DNA from: Streptomyces drozdowiczii
GTDB taxonomy: Bacteria; Actinomycetota; Actinomycetes; Streptomycetales; Streptomycetaceae
Assembly (NCBI RefSeq): GCF_026167665.1
Contig: NZ_CP098740.1
Span: 7,006,001-7,070,000, forward strand
Direction: 5' to 3'
DNA: 64,000 bases
Part shown: positions 58,828-64,000 of the stretch, in pieces
Numbering within the stretch: the stretch's first letter is position 1
Layout: each line of letters begins with the position of its first letter
Program-made: the position numbers and the translations under genes
The notes under the pieces: generated by a model
The model's input: the letters and a program-made list of their open reading frames with translations, nothing else
What the model was told of the DNA's origin: nothing
Database searches by the model: none

Positions 58828-60198
58828 TCACCCGATGCTGTTCCAGGCCCGGTCGGGCTCCCGTACGGCCGCTTCGAGCAGGGCGGCGTAGGTACGGGCC
58901 CAGCCGGCGACGGTCTCCGGGTCCAGCTCCTCGGTGTTGAACTGGATGTGCCCGCCCAGCTCCCCGGTGGCCAGGGCGTGCACGGTCCACGCGACGCCGT
59001 GCGGAATCCAGGCGCCCTCCGGGGTCAGTCCGGCCGGCTTGGGCACCTCTTCCGTGCCGTCGGCGATCCGGGTGGCGTCCGGCTCGAAGGGCGGAGCGAA
59101 GGCGCCGAAGATGAGGTTGGTCTTCCTGGGCTCGTCGTTGGGCGACATCAGCTCGGGCAGCATGTCCTCGACGTGCTGGATGGGGACCGCGTTCGCATGG
59201 CCCTCGCGGCAGGTCCGGGCGGTGGCCGCCAGGACGTCGCGGAAGGTGTCGCAGCCGGCCAGGCCGGTGCGCAGGGCGAGGAAGTCCATCAGCGGGCCGA
59301 CGATGCCCTGGTGGCGCGGGTCGGGGCGCACGGTGGTGAGCGTGTCGATGACCGGGTCGGTCGTGCCGTCGATCCGGTGGGCCAGCAGGTTGAACGCCGC
59401 CAGGTACACGGTGGAGACGGGGGTGTCCGCCTGTGCGGCCAGCTCCCGGGCGGCCGTCACGGTGGCGGCGTCGAGCAGGAAGTTGTGCGCGGAGTAGGGC
59501 GCGGAGTGGACGTGCGGGACCTCGCGGTCGGTGGGGACCGCGAAGACGCGGGCGCCGGCCAGTCGCGTACGCCAGTAGGCGCGGTCCTCCTCGGTGCGCG
59601 GCGCGTTCTCGCGGGCGTGCTCGTCGTGGGTGAAATCGGTGTACTGGACGGCCTCGGGCAGGGCGGCGGGCCGGTCCTCGGCGTGGGCGTGGATCAGCTC
59701 GGCCAGGTCCCGCAGGAGCACCTGCATCGACCACTCGTCGCCGGCGGTGTGGTGCGTGACGAGGCTCAGGACGGCGTCCTCGGCGTCGAAGCGGACCAGG
59801 CGGGCGCGGAGCAGCGGCACGGTGCGGGGGTCGAGGCTGCCGGTCTCGGCCTCGTTGCGGAGCCGTTCGGCGGCGGCGTCCCGGTCCGGTCCCGCCGCCA
59901 CGGCGAGGTGGTCGACCAGGAGGGGGACGGGCCGGGCGGGCACGACCTCCTGGGTCGGGCTGTCCTTGTCGCGTTTGACGACGGTACGCAGGATGGTGTG
60001 CCGGACCACGAGCCGGTCCAGGGCCCACTGGAGACCGGCGGTGTCCAGCGGACCGGTGATCCGCCAGCTGCCCGCCATGGTGAACCGGTGGCTGAAGAAT
60101 CCGGCCTCGTCGCCCTCGTCCCCCGAGTTCCACAGCACCTGGGGCGCGGAGAGGGCTTCGGGCTGCTGGTCGGACGCCTGCTGGGTGAGCGTGGTCAT
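58828..60198 (-). CDS. Stand-alone NRPS-type condensation domain protein
   Basis: 456 residues, one condensation domain and nothing else. The active-site motif is VTHHTAGDEWSM, that is HHxxxD with Glu instead of the usual Gly after Asp. DRLVVRHTILRT and the YTDFTHDEHA segment correspond to the flanking core motifs. No adenylation or carrier domain is attached, so it must work with free carriers such as the protein at 12760, or transfer an acyl group to a free amine or alcohol. ATG at 60198 overlaps the probable end of the dehydrogenase-like gene. Amide or ester formation is likely; partners are unknown. Confidence 0.88.
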   Translation of the reverse strand: MTTLTQQASDQQPEALSAPQVLWNSGDEGDEAGFFSHRFTMAGSWRITGPLDTAGLQWALDRLVVRHTILRTVVKRDKDSPTQEVVPARPVPLLVDHLAVAAGPDRDAAAERLRNEAETGSLDPRTVPLLRARLVRFDAEDAVLSLVTHHTAGDEWSMQVLLRDLAELIHAHAEDRPAALPEAVQYTDFTHDEHARENAPRTEEDRAYWRTRLAGARVFAVPTDREVPHVHSAPYSAHNFLLDAATVTAARELAAQADTPVSTVYLAAFNLLAHRIDGTTDPVIDTLTTVRPDPRHQGIVGPLMDFLALRTGLAGCDTFRDVLAATARTCREGHANAVPIQHVEDMLPELMSPNDEPRKTNLIFGAFAPPFEPDATRIADGTEEVPKPAGLTPEGAWIPHGVAWTVHALATGELGGHIQFNTEELDPETVAGWARTYAALLEAAVREPDRAWNSIG

Positions 60199-60745
60199 CG
60201 TCTTCCTCTTTCGGGGATCGGAGTCGAGGGCCGGGTGCCCGGGGCACGTCGTCGCGGTGGGCGCCGCAGGTGCGGACGAGGAGGTCGACGGCGTCCAGGG
60301 CGTCCGGTTCGACCAGAGGGTAGGGGCACACCGTCCACGGGCGGCCCGCGAAGAGGCCGGCGGACGGTCCGGCCGGCCGGGCGGCGAGCCGGGGGCGGCC
60401 GGGGACGTAACCCCGCAGGTCGCAGCCGCGCAGACGGGCTTCGTCCCAGATGCCGTGGTTCCCGGCGGTGAGGTCGGTGTAGGCGCGGCCGAGACCGGTG
60501 GTCTGCGCCTCGTACAGGGTGTCGATCACGGCGGCGGTCGGGGTGGCGACGACGACCAGGCCGGCCGGGGGGCTGTCGGGCGCCAGCTCGGTGCCCGCGC
60601 CCCGGAACACGGCCCGGGCGAGGGCGTGCGGGTCCCGGTCGGCGAGTGCGACGCTGCGGCCGGCCCGGGTCAGCGCCAGGGCGAGGGAGGTGCCGAGCGT
60701 CCCGCAGCCGATCACGGTGACGTCGTGCGGGGCCGGTGAGGTCAT
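60195..60745 (-). CDS. Short prephenate-dehydrogenase-like NAD(P)-binding protein (frame uncertain)
   Basis: The N-terminal Rossmann fold is clear (DVTVIGCGTLGTSLALALTRAG, VVVATPTAAVID) and continues VPGRPRLAARPAGPSAGLFAGRPW as in prephenate dehydrogenases. The helical catalytic/dimerisation domain (about 120 residues) is absent. In the raw frame the ORF would run over the whole condensation-domain gene. Adding one base in the C4 run (GGGG, 60241-60244) ends it at 60195 with an ATGA overlap, about 183 residues. It may be a truncated dehydrogenase or a reductase that needs a partner; aromatic amino-acid supply is only a guess. Confidence 0.7.
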
Positions 60746-60778
60746 GGCGGTCGCCGGGGGATCCGTCGCGGTGCCGGG

Positions 60779-61582
60779 TCAGTGGCTGTGGGCCGCGAAC
60801 TGCCCCGGCCGGCGGCCCTCACCGGCCGGGCCCCGGTACGCCTGGGCCAGGCCCAGCCACTCGGTCGCGCGGTCGCCGCTCGCGGTCAGCGCGAGGTCGT
60901 CGGGGTGGCGGCGGCGGGTGACCAGCAGGCAGAAGTCGTGGGCGGGGCCGGTGATGGTCTCCTCGGCGTCGGCCGGGCCGATGCTCCAGTGCTCCCCGGA
61001 GGGGGCGGTCAGCTCGAACCGGAACGGCTCGGCGGGCGGCGTCAGGCCGCGCGAGAGGTAGCCGAAGTCACGGGTCAGCCAGGCGAATTCGGCCAGGTGG
61101 CGGAGCCGGTCGCTGGGCTCGCGGCGCACGCCGAGGGCGTCGGCGATGTCCTGGCCGTGCCCGAAGACCTCCATGATCCCGGCGCAGGTGAGGATCCTCG
61201 GGGGCAGCGGATTGACGAGCCAGGGGACGATGGAGTCCTCCGGCACGGCGGCCAGGGCCCGCACGCACGCCTCGCTCTCGGCGGTGAAGGCGGCGAGCAG
61301 TTGGGCCGGGGTGAGGTGGTCGAAGCCGCGGAGCGCCGCGTTGACCGCGCCGTTGAAGTCACCGGCCGCGCCGGCGGCGATCTTCTCGAAGGTCTTCGGG
61401 TCGGCGGCGGCGGTCCTGGCCAGCTGGAAGATGAAGGTCAGGTGGGCGATCTGGTCGGCGATCGTCCAGCCGGTGGCGGGGGTGGGCGTCCGCCAGGCGG
61501 CGTCGTCCAGGTGCTCCACGAGGCGGATGGTCTCCTCGGCGTCGATCGAGAGGTCCTTGAGGGTGTCCTGCAGCGTGGCCAT
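60779..61582 (-). CDS. DinB/mycothiol-dependent maleylpyruvate-isomerase-like protein (TIGR03084 type)
   Basis: 267 residues. ATG at 61582 follows AGGAG. The four-helix DinB N-terminus has ATGWTIADQIAHLTF, and the second metal-binding His is in EVFGHGQDIADALG, so the metal triad of the family appears complete. The C-terminal domain resembles the small SCP-like domain of these proteins. Members use or bind mycothiol, the actinobacterial thiol. Three copies of a short repeat lie in its promoter. It may detoxify an electrophilic intermediate. Confidence 0.86.
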   Translation of the reverse strand: MATLQDTLKDLSIDAEETIRLVEHLDDAAWRTPTPATGWTIADQIAHLTFIFQLARTAAADPKTFEKIAAGAAGDFNGAVNAALRGFDHLTPAQLLAAFTAESEACVRALAAVPEDSIVPWLVNPLPPRILTCAGIMEVFGHGQDIADALGVRREPSDRLRHLAEFAWLTRDFGYLSRGLTPPAEPFRFELTAPSGEHWSIGPADAEETITGPAHDFCLLVTRRRHPDDLALTASGDRATEWLGLAQAYRGPAGEGRRPGQFAAHSH

Positions 61583-61599
61583 GGGGTGTCTCCTGGGGT

Positions 61600-61653
61600 G
61601 GGTTGTGTGATGGGTTGTGTGAAGCAACTCGGTGGGGTTGCGTGAAGCAACCC
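61600..61653. repeat. Three GGGTTGYGTGA repeats in a promoter (candidate operators)
   Basis: GGGTTGTGTGA occurs at 61600-61610 and 61612-61622, and GGGTTGCGTGA at 61635-61645. The last is half of a perfect palindrome GGGTTGC-GTGAA-GCAACCC (61635-61653), and the second is half of a weaker one ending GCAAC at 61628. The site lies between the DinB-like start (61582) and the hotdog thioesterase stop (61688). Confidence 0.6.
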
Positions 61654-61687
61654 ACTGGGCGTGCGTGGGCCGTACGGGGGCGGGGCG

Positions 61688-62131
61688 TCAGGCGGCCAGC
61701 GCGGCGCCGGCGTACGGCGCGAGGGCCTGGACCAGGGAGTCCGGGACGAGCGAGGGGACGGTCGCGGTGTTGGGGCCGCGCATGCAGGCGATCCGCTGGC
61801 GGCCGCGGGCCACCAGGGTCTCGCCGCCGTCCTCGGCGAGCCGCACGTAGTCGAAGGTGAACTCCAGCTGGGTCTGCCCGAGTTCCGCCAGGCGCATCCG
61901 GATGGACAGCTCGTCGAAGGCGGTGATCTCCGCGAAGAACTCGCAGTCGACCTTGAGGGTGAAGAGCTTCAGGTCGTCCTGGACCTCGGCCAGGACGGCC
62001 GGCGCCTCCTGCTTCAGGAACATCTCACGGCACCGTCCCTGCCAGCGCAGGTAGTTCACGTAGTACACGTTGCCGACCAGGTTGGTCTCCTCGAAGCCGA
62101 CGGTGTGCTGGTACTCGAAGTAGGCGCTCAT
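61688..62131 (-). CDS. Hotdog acyl-thioesterase resembling enediyne TEs (CalE7/SgcE10/DynE7 group)
   Basis: 147 residues. Segments such as HTVGFEETNLVGNVYYVNYL, RWQGRCREMFL and FTFDYVRL followed by VARGRQRIACMRGPN are those I associate with thioesterases that release polyenes from enediyne PKSs. No enediyne PKS or its accessory genes are visible in the window, so it may release an acyl group from a free carrier or from the modular PKS, which shows no integrated TE here. The ATG at 62131 has a copy of the GTGAAGCAAC element 50-60 bp upstream. The family resemblance is strong; the substrate is unknown. Confidence 0.88.
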   Translation of the reverse strand: MSAYFEYQHTVGFEETNLVGNVYYVNYLRWQGRCREMFLKQEAPAVLAEVQDDLKLFTLKVDCEFFAEITAFDELSIRMRLAELGQTQLEFTFDYVRLAEDGGETLVARGRQRIACMRGPNTATVPSLVPDSLVQALAPYAGAALAA

Positions 62132-62178
62132 GGTCTTCCCTCTTCCTGCTCGTGCGTGGCGTTCGGTGCGGTGGGGCC

Positions 62179-62195
62179 GGTTTCGTGAAGCAACC
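62179..62195. promoter_or_regulatory. Fourth copy of the GTGAAGCAAC element
   Basis: GGTTTC-GTGAA-GCAACC is an imperfect match to the palindrome at 61635-61653. It lies upstream of the hotdog thioesterase start, so both minus-strand genes may share a repressor. Confidence 0.5.
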
Positions 62196-62211
62196 TGCTG
62201 GCGATGAGTGG

Positions 62212-62236
62212 CCGCCCGGGCCCCTGGCCCGGGCGG
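62212..62236. terminator. Hairpin after the GMC gene
   Basis: CCGCCCGGGC (62212-62221) pairs with GCCCGGGCGG (62227-62236) around a 5-base loop, ten bases beyond the GMC stop. Confidence 0.55.
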
Positions 62237-62246
62237 GGGTGCGCGG

Positions 62247-63920
62247 CTATCCGGCGACGGGCGCGGGTACGGACGGCGACGGGATGACGGTCAGGGTCCT
62301 GGACCGGCTGTCGCGGACGGCGGCGGGGAGCGTGCCCCGGTAGGTGACGCGGACGCCCTTGTCCTGGGCGGCGCGCACGATGCCCGGGACCGCTCGTTCG
62401 GCGATGGCCGCGATGGTCATGGCGGGGTTCACCGTCAGCGCGCCGGGGACGGCCGAGCCGTCGGTGACGAAGATGCCGGGGTGGCCGCGGAGTTCGTTGC
62501 GGTCGTCGAGCGCGGAGGTGTGCGGGTCGTCCCCCATCCGGCAGGAGGCCAGGGGGTGCACCGTATAGGCGCCGACCAGGTCGTTGGTCCAGGGCATGAC
62601 CTGGGACAGGCCGTCCTTCTCAAGGATCTCCTTGACCTCGGCGTCCGACTTCGCCCACGCCTCGACGGTGCTGGTGGTGGGGGCGTAACGGAGGTTGCCG
62701 CGGCCCAGCATCTGCTGGGAGATGCGGTGGGCGTTCCCGGTGGCGGGCGGCGGACCGAAGACGCCTTCGTTGTTGTCCTCGATCATGGTGAAGATGGTCA
62801 GCCAGGACTGCCAGCGCTTGAGGATCTCCTTCTTGGCCTTTCCGAACCAGGAGGGGGCGGCCTCTCCCGGCACCTGGGCGAGGATCGTGCCGAGGCCGGG
62901 CGGGAAGTAGAGCTGTTCCAGCGAGTAGCGGGAGAACTCGGGGAGCGATCCGTCGAGCCGGTCCCAGTTGGCGACGGTGGGGCCCTTGCCGATCTGGTTG
63001 ACGGCGTACGCGGTGCCGTCGCCCCGGTCGAGCTTCAGCAGCTCGGCGGCCTTCTCCTCGTCGATGATCGCCGTGTTGAGGCGTTCCCCGTTGCCGGAGA
63101 AGTAGCGCCCCACCGCGTGCGGCATGGTGCCGAGGTCGCCCTCGCTGCGCTGGAGGATGACGGGCGTGGCTCCCGCGCCGGCGGCCAGGATGACGATCTT
63201 CGCCTCGATGACGCCGCTTCCGGTGCGGACCCGGTAGTCCTCGGCGTCGATGACGTCGTAGTGGACCCGGTAGTCGCCCTCGGGGGTCCGGGTGATGCGC
63301 TGGACCTCGTGGAGTGGCCGGATCACGGCGCCGTGGGAGACGGCGGCGGGCAGGTAGTTGAGGAGGAGGGACTGCTTCGCCTCGTAGCGGCAGCCGGCCA
63401 TCATCCAGTTGCAGTTGGTGCACCGGGAGCTGTCCACGGCGGTCGGCAGCGGGTTGGCGGTGCGGCCGGAGTGGTCGCACGCGGCCGCCCACAGTCCGCC
63501 GGCGTAGCTGACGTCGTCCCAGTCCTGCCGGGTGACGGACAGCGCCTGGGCGACGCGGTCGTACCAGGGGTCGAGGGTGTCGCGGTCGATGGCCTTCGGC
63601 CACATGCGGCGGCCGATGCTGCCCTTGCGCTCGAAGACGAAGCGGGGGGCGCGGGGCATCGCGGCGAAGTAGACGACGCTGCCGCCGCCGACGCAGTTGC
63701 CGCCGAGGACGCTCATGCCGTCGCCGACGACGAAGTCGAAGGCCCGGGTGTACGAGGAGCCGAGCTTGTAGTCGTGCTCGAAGTCCTCGCTGGTCAGCCA
63801 GGGTCCGCGTTCCAGTACGGTGACGGAGGCCCCGCCGGCCGCAAGGTGGTAGGCGGTGATGGCGCCTCCGAAGCCGCTGCCGATCACCAGGACGTCGGTG
63901 CTTTCCGCGGGGTTCGTCAT
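62247..63920 (-). CDS. GMC-family FAD oxidoreductase (cholesterol-oxidase-like)
   Basis: 557 residues. VLVIGSGFGGAITAYHLA is the FAD motif, GMSVLGGNCVGGGSVVYFA the second GMC signature, and HPLASCRMGDD carries the catalytic His. RCTNCNWMMAGCRYEAKQSL contains a Cys cluster also seen in bacterial cholesterol oxidases of the type without a signal peptide. It oxidises an alcohol to a ketone or aldehyde with O2 or another acceptor. No secretion signal, so the substrate is probably cytoplasmic pathway material rather than sterol. ATGA overlap with the partial gene at the right edge. Confidence 0.92.
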   Translation of the reverse strand: MTNPAESTDVLVIGSGFGGAITAYHLAAGGASVTVLERGPWLTSEDFEHDYKLGSSYTRAFDFVVGDGMSVLGGNCVGGGSVVYFAAMPRAPRFVFERKGSIGRRMWPKAIDRDTLDPWYDRVAQALSVTRQDWDDVSYAGGLWAAACDHSGRTANPLPTAVDSSRCTNCNWMMAGCRYEAKQSLLLNYLPAAVSHGAVIRPLHEVQRITRTPEGDYRVHYDVIDAEDYRVRTGSGVIEAKIVILAAGAGATPVILQRSEGDLGTMPHAVGRYFSGNGERLNTAIIDEEKAAELLKLDRGDGTAYAVNQIGKGPTVANWDRLDGSLPEFSRYSLEQLYFPPGLGTILAQVPGEAAPSWFGKAKKEILKRWQSWLTIFTMIEDNNEGVFGPPPATGNAHRISQQMLGRGNLRYAPTTSTVEAWAKSDAEVKEILEKDGLSQVMPWTNDLVGAYTVHPLASCRMGDDPHTSALDDRNELRGHPGIFVTDGSAVPGALTVNPAMTIAAIAERAVPGIVRAAQDKGVRVTYRGTLPAAVRDSRSRTLTVIPSPSVPAPVAG

Positions 63921-64000
63921 GCCGGGCTCCCGGAGGGTGTGGTGTCGGGGTGCAGGCGGGCCAGCGGGCGTCCGTAACCGGGCTTCGTGAAGCGCCAGAA
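63917..64000 (-). CDS. C-terminal end of an unidentified gene (runs off window)
   Basis: Only the last 27 codons are present, reading FWRFTKPGYGRPLARLHPDT and then TPSGSPA before the stop at 63917. The stop overlaps the GMC start, so the two are cotranscribed. Too short to identify. Confidence 0.6.
   Translation of the reverse strand, partial: FWRFTKPGYGRPLARLHPDTTPSGSPA

Noticed and set aside
58709..60745. A 678-residue fusion of a dehydrogenase-like domain with a long C-terminal part
   Set aside because: The C-terminal part is only the condensation-domain gene read in the wrong frame.
61688..62131. The window as an enediyne cluster
   Set aside because: Only the thioesterase fits; the PKS is modular with ATs and no PKSE is present.

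Overview
The window is very GC-rich DNA with long codon-biased ORFs, frequent GTG starts and ATGA/GTGA overlaps. This points to a high-GC actinobacterium, most likely Streptomyces or a close relative. Nearly all of it reads as one secondary-metabolite gene cluster. It contains a modular type I polyketide synthase (PKS), three cytochrome P450s, several flavin and non-heme-iron oxygenases, exporters and pathway regulators. I see no tRNA, rRNA, CRISPR array, transposase or attachment site. No product can be named from sequence alone.

Layout. (1) 1-11127: two PKS genes face away from each other as near-identical inverted copies (1-2982 minus, leaving the window; 4637-11127 plus), with a P450/ferredoxin pair between them. 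(2) 11211-17831: an FAD hydroxylase, a carrier protein with a KASIII-like acyltransferase, a TetR regulator, a second P450 and an MFS exporter. (3) 17940-37482 (minus): the PKS that starts the chain (KSQ loading module plus two extension modules), a LAL (large LuxR) regulator, a type II thioesterase, a MerR regulator and a third P450. (4) 37802-44135 (plus): an epoxide hydrolase, a GT2 glycosyltransferase and two half ABC exporters in overlapping reading frames, then a VOC protein. (5) 44213-49731 (minus): a compact six-gene operon of PhyH, PGM1-like ATP-grasp ligase, heme-oxygenase-like diiron protein, flavin/PNPOx-like protein, cyclase-like hydrolase and TauD dioxygenase. (6) 49834-58739: AhpD-like proteins, acyl-CoA-dehydrogenase-like flavoproteins, a coupled FAD epoxidase-like/epoxide hydrolase/reductase cassette and a second type II thioesterase. 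(7) 58828-64000 (minus): a lone NRPS condensation domain, a dehydrogenase-like fragment, a DinB-like protein, an enediyne-type hotdog thioesterase and a GMC oxidoreductase.

Polyketide logic (inferred from motifs): the KSQ/malonyl-AT loading module should supply acetyl. Module 1 (methylmalonyl AT, DH, KR) and module 2 (malonyl AT, DH, KR) would give a methylated conjugated dienoyl triketide. The plus-strand single module (malonyl AT, DH, ER, KR) would add a fully reduced C2 unit. The module at the left edge adds malonyl, with its later domains outside the window. Module order across proteins is not fixed by what is visible.

Annotation caution: seven genes are broken by what look like single missing bases in G/C runs (near 1601, 7604, 26180, 35277, 35317, 37908, 51329 and 60241). 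In every case restoring one base restores the family sequence or, at 60241, a normal operon junction. I treat these as probable homopolymer base-calling errors and annotate each as one gene.
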